64,000 nucleotides of DNA, taken from NCBI GenBank assembly GCA_022376925.1, contig JAIOJX010000004.1:180387501-180451500 (forward strand). The letters run 5' to 3'. Below the pieces are notes generated by a model that was not told where the DNA came from, did not search any database, and saw only the letters and a program-made list of their open reading frames with translations. The DNA is from Tragulus kanchil. Taxonomy: Eukaryota > Chordata > Mammalia > Artiodactyla > Tragulidae. This document shows, in pieces, positions 26,701 to 38,700 of this stretch; positions within the stretch are counted from its first letter, which is position 1, and each line of letters begins with the position of its first letter. Position numbers and translations under genes: made by a program.

Positions 26701-29700
26701 CCTGCTTTTTTTTTTTTTTTAACAAGGCCCTGTTTTATACCAGGAAATCAGCTGTGAATAAGACAAGCGGCCTCTGCCCTGGAGGAACTCCGGACAGGCA
26801 GACAAGACGCAGGAGCGCAGGTATATAATTTGAAGCCAGGCAGCGGCTGGGGGTGAAGCTCCAGGAGCAAGGCTGCACCCAGCCCGGGCACGAGGAGGTG
26901 GAGCAGAGCCAGGCTCCGGGCCCGGCCTCCTGAAGCCGCTTAGTGTTTCGCCTTCACAGCGTCTCTGCCACTTGCTCGTTCAGATTCCTCAGGTCAAAGT
27001 CAGGGAGATGGGACCAGGAGAGAGGAAGAGGATGTGCAGAAGACCTAGGAAGAACACCAGCCCGGAGCCGGCTCAGGCCTGAGAGCAGCCAGGATGAATC
27101 CGGTAAACACTGTCAAAGGTCATCACGCGCCTCCTTTCCACTCCGTAACCTTTCATGGCTCCCCAGCGCCCCAGACAAGCCCAAGCTACCCCTCCCGAGC
27201 ACTGACAGGTCCGCACAGCAGCCCTTCCTTCCTCTGGCCACACGCCGGCCTGGACCACGGACACCACCACCCCAAGCCCACTCAGGCCCGGACCCACTCC
27301 CAAAGGCCGAGCGTCACAGGACTGCTTCAGACCTTCAGGGATGGCTCCAAGGGCTTCAGGACAAGGTTCGGCTGCCTTAGGACGGCACGAAAGCCTCGGC
27401 CCGGCCTCACCCCAGCTTAGGGAGCCCCACGTGTACATCATGACATTTCTTCTCTGATCCTCAACACACCAGGGATGAGGGGCCCTCCACGCACACCCGT
27501 GTCCTCTGCTGGAAGCACGAGGCCTCCTCTGCCTCCTTCCAACAGGCAAATCCCTTCTCGTGCCTTGAGACCTGGCTTAATTGCGACCTCGGAGGCGCCT
27601 TTCCCAGCACACGCCACGCCAGACGGCCTCCCGTGGCCTCTGGGGCACCCGTGTCTAAGCCACTCACCCACCCTCACAGGCCACAGCAGAAGCCACTAGG
27701 GACACGCGCTGCTCAGCCCGCAAGATCTCAGGACTCAGGACATTCATACAAATTCCTTCTTTTTCTTTTTTTTCTCTCCCTGCTTTTTTTTTTTTTTTAA
27801 CAAGGCCCTGTTTTATACCAGGAAATCAGCTGTGAATAAGACAAGCGGCCTCTGCCCTGGAGGAACTCCGGACAGGCAGACAAGACGCAGGAGCGCAGGT
27901 ATATAATTTGAAGCCAGGCAGCGGCTGGGGGTGAAGCTCCAGGAGCAAGGCTGCACCCAGCCCGGGCACGAGGAGGTGGAGCAGAGCCAGGCTCCGGGCC
28001 CGGCCTCCTGAAGCCGCTTAGTGTTTCGCCTTCACAGCGTCTCTGCCACTTGCTCGTTCAGATTCCTCAGGTCAAAGTCAGGGAGATGGGACCAGGAGAG
28101 AGGAAGAGGATGTGCAGAAGACCTAGGAAGAACACCAGCCCGGAGCCGGCTCAGGCCTGAGAGCAGCCAGGATGAATCCGGTAAACACTGTCAAAGGTCA
28201 TCACGCGCCTCCTTTCCACTCCGTAACCTTTCATGGCTCCCCAGCGCCCCAGACAAGCCCAAGCTACCCCTCCCGGTCTCTGAGGCTCTCCCGCTCAAGT
28301 CCTTTCTCTTTGCCTCCACCATTCCATTTCCCAAATACGGCCCCAGCCTCTGTCCACACGTGCCTCCGCAGGCCCTCTCCGCTGGACAGTTCTACCGTCA
28401 CAGGAGGGCATCTCTCTGGGGAGCCTCCTCCCACCACCAGGGACGCGCCCCCCAGGCCGCTTCTGCCGCCTGACCCTAGTTCGGCACAGACCTCTCCAGG
28501 AAAGGCAACGATGTGCATTTATCTGATCCTGAGAGCACGCCGCCGGGAGAGACCGGGTTACAGATTCTGGCTCGGCCAGCGCCCAGCCGTGTCCCCTGGG
28601 GCACGTCAGGTCACCACCTGCCTACCCTTCGTGTCCCCGTCGGTTGAGGGGAGTGACCATGCGCATTCAGGGATCTGATCTGGGAATGTGAAAGCACCTA
28701 GCTTCACTGCCCGGCAGGTGCCCCGGCGGCAACACAGCTGCCCGCCCCTGCCAGCCTAAGGCGGGGGTGGGGGAGGCGGAAGACACTGACTCAGTTCCTC
28801 CCCCCTCGGCCCTCTCTGCTCCCCGCCAGGGGAGGGCGGCTGCTGACAACAGGAAGGGCCGGCAGAGAGGTGGCAGGATGTGCAGAGGCTGAGGAAGGCC
28901 AGGCCGTGAGCAGGTCAGCACACTCACGAGGCAAGGGCCCTACACATGCTCCCCGGCTCCGCTCCCCCAGCCCGCCTTGATAGGCTTGTCAGAGCCCCCA
29001 AAGCTTGTCAGAAACCCCAAGCTGTCCAGCCCCTCTCTTCCCGAACATCCCAGTCAAGTCGCCAGAGCGACCTGGAAAGGGGCTAATTTCTGCCCTTACA
29101 CTAAGGGTAACCTCTGGCAACTCACCAGCGCCCCTATCCAAACCTCAGTTTATTCCACTATGAAATGGGGCTAATGGGGACCTCAGCTATGGGTGCACTA
29201 GGATAATCAAGACACATGCACAGAGAGAGGTTAGGTAAGGCTCGTCCCCAAGAGGAAAACAAACCCCTGCCACGGTGTTCCTCACTCTCAGTCGCTGGCC
29301 TGCCCCACCCAAGGTCCCAGAGCCACTGCGAAGTTGCAAGCGGGGGGGGGGGGGGGGGGGCGCGGTATCCTGCTGCTTCAGAAGCCCCAGGACGGGCTCG
29401 GGACAGGAGGAGACGGGGCGGCCGTTTTTCACCCCCCCAGCCTCCGGTCAGCGCCCACACGGGCGGCCAGCCTTCCCAAGCCCGCATCAACGAGACCCAT
29501 TTCAACCAGGGAGCGCCTCTCTCCAGCCTCCGGCCAGACCCAGACCCAGGCTGGGGCCCAGCTCCGCTCCTCCCGCGGCCCAGAACCCCGGGTGACCCTA
29601 CGGACTGGCAACTTGGGGGAGTCAGAGCAGGTTTTCCATAAGAAGGGCTGGAGAAGAGAAGGCAAAGGGACACCCCGAATCTGTCCATGATTGGTCTCGC

Positions 29701-32700
29701 AGAAGTTAGGGGGTGGTGCCTGGGACCGAGAGGTCCCATCTCCTCGGGGGTTGCCCGGGCTTCGGGCTCGGAAAGGTGAGGCCGGGGGAAGGAGAGGCAG
29801 GACGGCCGGCCCGTGCGGCTGGAGACGCCCTTCTCCCGGCCGAGACCTCTTCTCTCCTCCGGGAAGTGAGGAGGGGCTTGCCCAGGAGGAGAGCGGCTAG
29901 ACTGACTCGGGGAGTCGCTCTCAACCCGGCCTGGGGCGCAGAGGGGCTGCCCTACGGCGGCGGGCACTCACCGTCATGGCGTAACCCCGGGGCGGCGAGA
30001 GCAGGAGGCAGGAAGGTGGAAAGGGCTCTCGGGCCGGGCTCAGCGGCGCGGGAGTCCCGCCGCCGCCGCCCCTCTCGACCTCCCGCCGCCGCTGCTCCGG
30101 CCCTTCCCTCCCCCGGCGCTGCCCAGGCCCCTTCCATCCGCCCATAAAACTTTTTTTTTTTTTTCAAACTTCCTGGGAGGACCCGGGCTGGCCAATGGGC
30201 GGCGGGGAAGCCGGGACAAACAGCGGCGGGGGCCGCGGGCGGGCCAATGGGAGCGCGGAAGAGGCCCGGGGGCGGGGCCTCCCGCGACGGGACGGGTGGG
30301 CGGGGCGAGGGCGGGCCCGGCGAGAGGATGGGGGCGGAGGGAAGGGGGGGCGGCTCGCGCTGCGGCCCGGGCGCACAGGGAGGAAGGAAGGGCCCTGCGT
30401 GCAGGTGACTCCGTCGGGCCACTGCGCGGGAGTGCTGGGCGGGGCGGCGGGTGTGGCATTCGCGTCGCCAAGCGGCGATTCCCCGACCAGTCTCCAGCCG
30501 CCGGACGGAGCGATGGGTCCATTAGGGCACGGCCCCTCGGTTAAAATGGGGAAAGCCCAATGGAGGCCAGGCACCCAGGGCGGCCAGCCTTCCCAAGCCC
30601 GCATCAACGAGACCCATTTCAACCAGGGAGCGCCTCTCTCCAGCCTCCGGCCAGACCCAGACCCAGGCTGGGGCCCAGCTCCGCTCCTCCCGCGGCCCAG
30701 AACCCCGGGTGACCCTACGGACTGGCAACTTGGGGGAGTCAGAGCAGGTTTTCCATAAGAAGGGCTGGAGAAGAGAAGGCAAAGGGACACCCCGAATCTG
30801 TCCATGATTGGTCTCGCAGAAGTTAGGGGGTGGTGCCTGGGACCGAGAGGTCCCATCTCCTCGGGGGTTGCCCGGGCTTCGGGCTCGGAAAGGTGAGGCC
30901 GGGGGAAGGAGAGGCAGGACGGCCGGCCCGTGCGGCTGGAGACGCCCTTCTCCCGGCCGAGACCTCTTCTCTCCTCCGGGAAGTGAGGAGGGGCTTGCCC
31001 AGGAGGAGAGCGGCTAGACTGACTCGGGGAGTCGCTCTCAACCCGGCCTGGGGCGCAGAGGGGCTGCCCTACGGCGGCGGGGCACTCACCGTCATGGCGG
31101 AACCCCGGGGCGGCGAGAGCAGGAGGCAGGAAGGTGGAAAGGGCTCTCGGGCCGGGCTCAGCGGCGCGGGAGTCCCGCCGCCGCCGCCCCTCTCGACCTC
31201 CCGCCGCCGCTGCTCCGGCCCTTCCCTTCCCCGGCGCTGCCCAGGCCCCTTCCATCCGCCCATAAAACTTTTTTTTTTTTTTCAAACTTCCTGGGAGGAC
31301 CCGGGCTGGCCAATGGGCGGCGGGGAAGCCGGGACAAACAGCGGCGGGGGCCGCGGGCGGGCCAATGGGAGCGCGGAAGAGGCCCGGGGGCGGGGCCTCC
31401 CGCGACGGGACGGGTGGGCGGGGGCGAGGGCGGGCCCGGCGAGAGGATGGGGGCGGAGGGAAGGGAGGGCGGCTCGCGCTGCGGCCCCGGGCGCACAGGG
31501 AGGAAGGAAGGGCCCTGCGTGCAGGTGACTCCGTCGGGCCACTGCGCGGGAGTGCTGGGCGGGGGCGGCGGGGTGTGGCATTCGCGTCGCCAAGCGGCGA
31601 TTCCCCGACCAGTCTCCAGCCGCCGGACGGAGCGATGGGTCCATTAGGGCACGGCCCCTCGGTTTGACAACATGGGGAAAGCACCGAATACTACCAACTC
31701 AGGGGGTCCCACTCGCCGAGCCCCACTTACTACCTATGTAATGGACTTTTGTCCTCACTACAGACCCGATGGGGGTGTCCTTGCCTGTATTTTACTAGTG
31801 AGAAAACGGAGGCTCAGAGAGGTGAGCCAACTTGCCCAAGATCACACAGTAAGAAGAGATGCTGATTCCTAGCAAGTAACCTAAGCAGAAAGTGAGTTCT
31901 GGAATGATAGAGCCTTCCCGTTTAAATGCCCCCTTCTCACAGGGAGTCTTTCTCAGATTAAGAATCTCATTTTGGGTTCTCAGGTGTGGGCTACACTTTT
32001 CCTCAGTTTCCCAAACCACTTGGTGGTTTTAAGAGGCTCTTTGCCTGTAGAAGCTCCTCTGAGCCCACAGCTGAGGAGGGACTGTGGTGGAGTTTGTTGC
32101 TAAATAAATGGAATGGCTTGTGAGGCACTGTGACTCAAGCCCTGTGTTACTTAGCTTTTCTGTACCTCAACTTCACCTTCTGTAAAATGGGCTAATGCTA
32201 TCATCTCACAGGCTGCTGTAAGGATTAAGTGTTAATTAAGTAACATCCTTAGCTAGCTCTCTTTAGGTAGGGGCACAGAGGACTGGAATAATTGCCATTT
32301 CAGTGATTCTGCCATCTCACTTCGGGGTTCAAAAATGACTGCTGTTATGATTATAATTACTATCCCTATTGCACAGATAAAGAAGCTGAGGTCTAGGGAG
32401 CTGAAATCTTACCAGCATTTCCCCTGGAATTCTCTCCACCCTGAGGAATGAGACCACGGAGAAGTCCTCCTAGACACTGGTCTTCTGACACCTCTACAGG
32501 GTTCTCCCCCTATCCCTTTACCTCACTCAGGCATTTGGTCCTTGGGAGAGGAAGTGAACGAACAGAAGACCTCAGCTCCCATCAGTGCCCTGGCACATCG
32601 GCACGGGCACCTGATAATACCAGCATCCTTGCTGGTTTCCTGGCCCCCCGGGACTCTTCCAGAACCCTCAACATGGTGATGAGAACACTCCCCTGCCCAA

Positions 32701-35700
32701 AGTTTATCAACGCTTCTCCACTGCTGAGAGGTACATTCTTGTGTCTGCAGTCAGTGTTCATTATCATCTGGCCCTGCCTGCCGTCCTCCATCATTAGACA
32801 CACACACACCACACACTAGGGCTGCACAACACGGGGACAGCCTCGAGTAAGCCAGGTCCACAGTGCGTCCCTAAAGGGACATGTTGTTCTGGGCTGTGTC
32901 TGAAACACTTCCCTTCCTGTCCTCTTATGCCCCAACACACACTCTGTCTCCCTCCCCTCCCTCCAGATATTTGTTTGCCTGGAAAATTCCTCCTCACCCT
33001 TCAAGTCTCAGTCCAAAGGCAGCCAAAGTGCCCCCAGCAGAGGCTTAGACTCTCCCTGCCTAGAGTTCCCCGCATCTGTATACACTCTACAGCTCAAGTG
33101 ATGACCACACTGTGTCCTCATCAGTTCTGCGTCAGTGTCCTTGTGGGCGGGAACAGTGGTTTTGTCTACGTCACGTAGGGTAAAGCCGGGGGCCCCAGCC
33201 CGCATCAGGTTGTTTGCAAACATGGGCAGAATGAATGAATGCACCAAGGAAGCAATGACTCCCTTACTGCAACTCGCCCTGGTAAAACAGAGTTGGCACA
33301 ACTTCAGAGACCCAGGAGTGACTCCTTAAACAGAGCCACCAGACTTGCGGTTGTCCAGCAGCATTCACGAGGACCTGGAATAATTGCCATTTCAGTGATT
33401 CTGCCATCTCACTGGGTTCAAAATGACTGCTGTTATGATTATAATTACTATCCCTATTGCACAGATAAAGAAGCTGAGGTCTAGGGAGCTGAAATCTTAA
33501 CAGCATTACCCCTGGAATTCTCTCCACACTGAGGAATGAGACAACGGAGAACTCCTCCTAGCCACAGGTCTTCTGACAACACTACAGGGTCCTCCCCCTA
33601 TCCCTTTACCTCACTCAGGCATTTGGTCCTTGGGAGAGGAAGTGAACGAACAGAAGACCTCAGCTCCCATCAGTGCCCTGGCACATCGGCACGGGCACCT
33701 GATAATACCAGCATCCTTGCTGGTTTCCTGGCCCCGGACTCTTCCAGAACCCTCAACATGGTGATGAGAACACCCCCCTGCCCAAAGTTTATCAACGCTT
33801 CTCCACTGCTGAGAGGTACATTCTTGTGTCTGCAGTCAGTGTTCATTATCATCTGGCCCTGCCTGCCGTCCTCCATCATTAGACACACACACACCACACA
33901 CTAGGGCTGCACAACACGGGGACAGCCTCGAGTAAGCCAGGTCCACAGTGCGTCCCTAAAGGGACATGTTGTTCTGGGCTGTGTCTGAAACACTTCCCTT
34001 CCTGTCCTCTTATGCCCCAACACACACTCTGTCTCCCTCCCCTCCCTCCAGATATTTGTTTGCCTGGAAAATTCCTCCTCACCCTTCAAGTCTCAGTCCA
34101 AAGGCAGCCAAAGTGCCCCAGCAGAGGCTTAGACTCTCCCTGCCTAGAGTTCCCGCATCTGTATACACTCTACAGCTCAAGTGATGACCACACTGTGTCC
34201 TCATCAGTTCTGCGTCAGTGTCCTTGTGGGCGGGAACAGTGGTTTTGTCTACGTCACGTAGGGTAAAGCCGGGGGCCCCAGCCCGCATCAGGTTGTTTGC
34301 AAACATGGGCAGAATGAATGAATGCACCAAGGAAGCAATGACTCCCTTACTGCAACTCGCCCTGGTAAAACAGAGTTGGCACAACTTCAGAGACCCAGGA
34401 GTGACTCCTTAAACAGAGCCACCAGACTTGCGGTTGTCCCAGTCTCAGGGCGTTACTCAGGTCCTCACACTGAGGATAGCAACGTGAAGCTTGGAGAAGG
34501 AAGACAGTGGCCCAAAGCCACGCCAGTGAGGGGCAGAGAAAGAACGCAAGTCTAGGCTTCCCAGCTCTTCACCTGGGACTAATTTCACTCTCCAGCCTGA
34601 GAGAGGTTGGGAGAGCCTCAAAGTAACTGGGAGGCTCCGCTAGCAAGTCCGTCTCTCAGCTTCCGATGTTCCTCATCCCCAGAAGAGAGAAGAGCTGCCA
34701 GGTCATTGAGCCTCAGTTGCCACATCTGTCCAGTGGGGAGAATCTTCAGAGACTCTCGGGGCTGCTAGGAGGACTCAGGGAGACACAGGTGCTTAGAGAG
34801 GCAGGGACACGGTGGGCTTTGAGATCGGCCTGAGCAGCGTTTGGATCTTGTGTGACCTAGAACTAGGGAGTTTCATCCCCTCATCTATGAAATGGACAAC
34901 GTGAACCACGCCTGCTGCTCCTAGTGGCAAGGAGTCAATGCGGTGAGGAGTGCCACGCACTGAACGCAGAGCTGAGCACACAGCAGGTGCACAACAAACG
35001 CCGACTGTGGTCACCAACACATCACCCAGGAGCCGCTGCCCCGTTCCTCTCCCTGCTCTCCAAGGACCTACCTGCCCCCTCCTGCCGGAACTGCTGTGTG
35101 TTAGTGACCTTTAGTTGGGCTGATAAGGCAATTCCCGCCCATGGCTTAGAGATATCACCCTTTCTAGAGAGCCATGTTTGCTAGTTATCTTTGTGCCTTA
35201 ACCCCCACAGCGCCGCAGAGAGGACAGGAAGAAGTGGATGAGGGACGTCCCTGGCAGTCCAGGGGTCAAGCCTAGAGTTCCCGCATCTGTATACACTCTA
35301 CAGCTCAATCCAGTCCTCATCAGTTCTGCGTCAGTGTCCTTGTGGGCGGGAACAGTGGTTTTGTCCGTCACGTAGGGTAAAGCCGGGGCCCCAGCCCGCA
35401 TCAGGTTGTTTGCAAACATGGGCAGAATGAATGAATGCACCAAGGAAGCAATGACTCCCTTACTGCAACTCGCCCTGGTAAAACAGAGTTGGCACAACTT
35501 CAGAGACCCAGGAGTGACTCCTTAAACAGAGCCACCAGACTTGCGGTTGTCCCAGTCTCAGGGCGTTACTCAGGTCCTCACACTGAGGATAGCAACGTGA
35601 AGCTTGGAGAAGGAAGACAGTGGCCCAAAGCCACGCCAGTGAGGGGCAGAGAAAGAACGCAAGTCTAGGCTTCCCAGCTCTTCACCTGGGACTAATTTCA

Positions 35701-38700
35701 CTCTCCAGCCTGAGAGAGGTTGGGAGAGCCTCAAAGTAACTGGGAGGCTCCGCTAGCAAGTCCGTCTCTCAGCTTCCGATGTTCCTCATCCCCAGAAGAG
35801 AGAAGAGCTGCCAGGTCATTGAGCCTCAGTTGCCACATCTGTCCAGTGGGGAGAATCTTCAGAGACTCTCGGGGCTGCTAGGAGGACTCAGGAGACACAG
35901 GTGCTTAGAGAGGCAGGGACACGGTGGGCTTTGAGATCGGCCTGAGCAGCGTTTGGATCTTGTGTGACCTAGAACTAGGGAGTTTCATCCCCTCATCTAT
36001 GAAATGGACAACGTGAACCACGCCTGCTGCTCCTAGTGGCAAGGAGTCAATGCGGTGAGGAGTGCCACGCACTGAACGCAGAGCTGAGCACACAGCAGGT
36101 GCACAACAAACGCCGACTGTGGTCACCAACACATCACCCAGGAGCCGCTGCCCCGTTCCTCTCCCTGCTCTCCAAGGACCTACCTGCCCCCTCCTGCCGG
36201 AACTGCTGTGTGTTAGTGACCTTTAGTTGGGCTGATAAGGCAATTCCCGCCCATGGCTTAGAGATATCACCCTTTCTAGAGAGCCATGTTTGCTAGTTAT
36301 CTTTGTGCCTTAACCCCCACAGCGCCGCAGAGAGGACAGGAAGAAGTGGATGAGGGACGTCCCTGGCAGTCCAGGGGTCAAGACTCCACACTTCCACTGT
36401 AGGGGGCAGGGATTTGATCCCTGGTCAGGGAATTAAGAGCCCGCATGCGACATGGCCAAAAAGTAAAAATAAAGAAATAAACAGAGCCAAGATACTGTTT
36501 TCAAATACTAAAAAAAAAAGAGAAGTGGGTGGAAAAGTTAGTATTTGGATGCTGCTCCCAACCCCATCCCTTCACACCCCTGCACGTCCCAATCCCTCTA
36601 AGCCAGTCCTCCCTCCAGCCCTGATCGTCCGCGTATATATGTTTCCCCATTAGACAGATGTGGCAACTGAGGCTTTGTGAGTTTGGCTGCAGCCATTCTC
36701 TCATCTAGGAATGAGGAACATCAGCAAGAGGCTGGTTCCTCTAAATCCTAGCTGTGCAGCCTTGCCTAAGTCCACCTCACCTCCCTGAGTCTCGGTCTCT
36801 TCATCTGCAGAATGGGTTTACAGTCTCTAATGTGCCCAACTTAGAGCTAGACCCCCAGGCAATCAGAGTACGAGAAGCAGCCTGTCTCAGAGAGAAGAGA
36901 CCCCAAGGTCCAGCCTGTGGCCCTGGAGGTGACCAGGCCTCTTCCTTCCACTGTGAAGTAGGGCCAGGGGAGGTTGCCTCCCCTCCCCTCCCGGCTCTTG
37001 AGGAAACCCCGAGCCAGAGGCCTGAGTGTTTACAGCCCTCTCTGGGCAGAGGAGGGGTTACGTAATGCCAGATGTTTGTGCAGCCGGCTCAGGCCCAGGT
37101 CTGAGACACGCTTTGCAATCCCAGAGCCCCTCGCAGGCCCTCCCGCCCCCTCCCTCTTCCCCCGAGCCTGGCTCCCCTCGGCCTATTTGGATGACGCCAT
37201 CACCCCCACGCTGCGAGCTGACAGCGGCCCCAGCCTGGCCCTGCAGGTGGGACAGGCCCCTCACGCAACACCGCAGGAGCTCAGCCCTGCTTTCGCAAAT
37301 GAGGGTCCCCCATCTCTCCCTCTCAGCCCCCGCTGGTTTTCCCTCGCCTACCGCCAGCCTCCTCCCCCGCCTCCCCACTCTCCCCACCCTCGCCCTGCCA
37401 CCCCACTGAAGCGAGCCTACCCTGTGCCACCTGAGGACCCCCAGAGACAGCAGGAACGGATTGAACAGCGTGGGCCGGTCCCCGGGCATCCGCCATGAGG
37501 TCACCAGTCGGCCCTTGAGCGGGCTCCCAGCCTTGCCCTCCGCTGGCCTCTTGTCTGCCTGTCAAACACGGTCCGGTGTTGGCCCCCAGATCCTTTTGGT
37601 GGGATGGGGGAGTCCCTGACGACGGCCCCCGCTGCCCACGCTGCCATGCCCCTCTCGAGGGCCCAGAGTTGCCATCCTTCTCTTCTTCCAGAACTGTCGA
37701 GAAAAGACCTCATTCCCCCCACGTGGGGCTGGTGGGAGGGCTGCAGGGGCTCCCCTGGGGAGTCGCTTCTCCACCCTCAAGTCGGACCCCAGGGGGCCGG
37801 TGGGAGGGGAGTAGGGACCCCAGATGTGTGTTCAGCCCCCATAGGGGTTTCAGATTATTTTGCATTCGGTTCCAATGTTGTAATGAAGAGATTTAACACA
37901 TAACTACATATTTCCAGCTTCTCTTGAAATATCTAAAGATGGAGAAACTCTGGGCCCCTCTTCCCTGTGGCAATAATCCTCTGGAGCCAAGGGGTCACCC
38001 AAGGGCCCCCTAATCCCAAGCTTACTCACCTCACCTTTGTGAAAGGAAGGAGTCACACACATCTACAGCCCAAACCCAGCAGCGCCCCCAAGTGTACCCC
38101 CTTTGGAGTCATCCTTGCTGGGGAAACTGAGACCTCCATCAAGCAGAGGCACACTCGCCCAAAGCCACGGAGCATACTTCCGGCACGGGCAGGACGGAGC
38201 CCAGGGGTCCCAAGTCCCCAGAATCCAGAGACGTGGGGCATGAAGCATCAACGCACAGGTCCAGGGGGCTCAGCGGGGAGGGACTGTGCCCTGCACCAGC
38301 CCCCCGTCACAGCCCTGACCACCAGACCACGGCTCCGTGCTCACGCTCCCGTTTGCCTTTGGCCCACACCCAGGCCATATAGAAAGTGCTTATTTATAAA
38401 CCCTTATAGAAGGTACTAAGGGTATGCGAGTGAATGAATGAATGAATGAATGAAGCGGTTATCATTCTGTCTGGTCCACACGTCCTGGGTGTGGACTGAG
38501 AGGCTTTCCGGGTTGCTGGGGCAGGTCCATTTCACGGAAACTAGACAGGGGATCCCTGCATTGCTATTTCCTCTTTGTTCGCAAAACCCAGGCCCCAGGA
38601 AGTATGAAGAAATAACCCAGAAAGAGGAAGAGCAAAGCTGCTGGGGTCCCACTAAGAGCTGAAAGCTCCTCTAGTGCCGGTCCCGTCCCCTCCCATTTCA

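Larger units (their letters stand above)
21838..29700 (-). other. Large intron between the Tara first exon and PH exon 1
   Basis: Most of this span is three chained block duplications (4, 5 and 6). Otherwise it has T-rich tracts at about 26690-26720 and 27768-27798 and unique GC-rich sequence at 28280-29340. No exon is visible. Confidence 0.65.
29461..31680. repeat. Tandem block duplication 7 (offset 1,117)
   Basis: Copy A is 29461-30556 and copy B 30578-31680, with about 21 bases of filler. It contains the CpG island and the Tara first exon. The copies differ by single-base changes and small indels in G-runs and near the ATG. Confidence 0.95.
31681..37420 (-). other. Intron upstream of the Tara promoter
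   Basis: It contains MIR remnants (about 31795-31865, 32148-32250, 34850-35000, 35962-36110), duplications 8 and 9 and a CHR-like SINE at 36353-36480. No exon is visible. Confidence 0.65.

Noticed and set aside
30164..31684. 506-codon open frame on the minus strand through the CpG island
   Set aside because: It crosses the duplication junction, is Pro/Arg/Ser-rich from GC bias, repeats itself because of the duplicated block, and ignores the Tara first exon and its donor.
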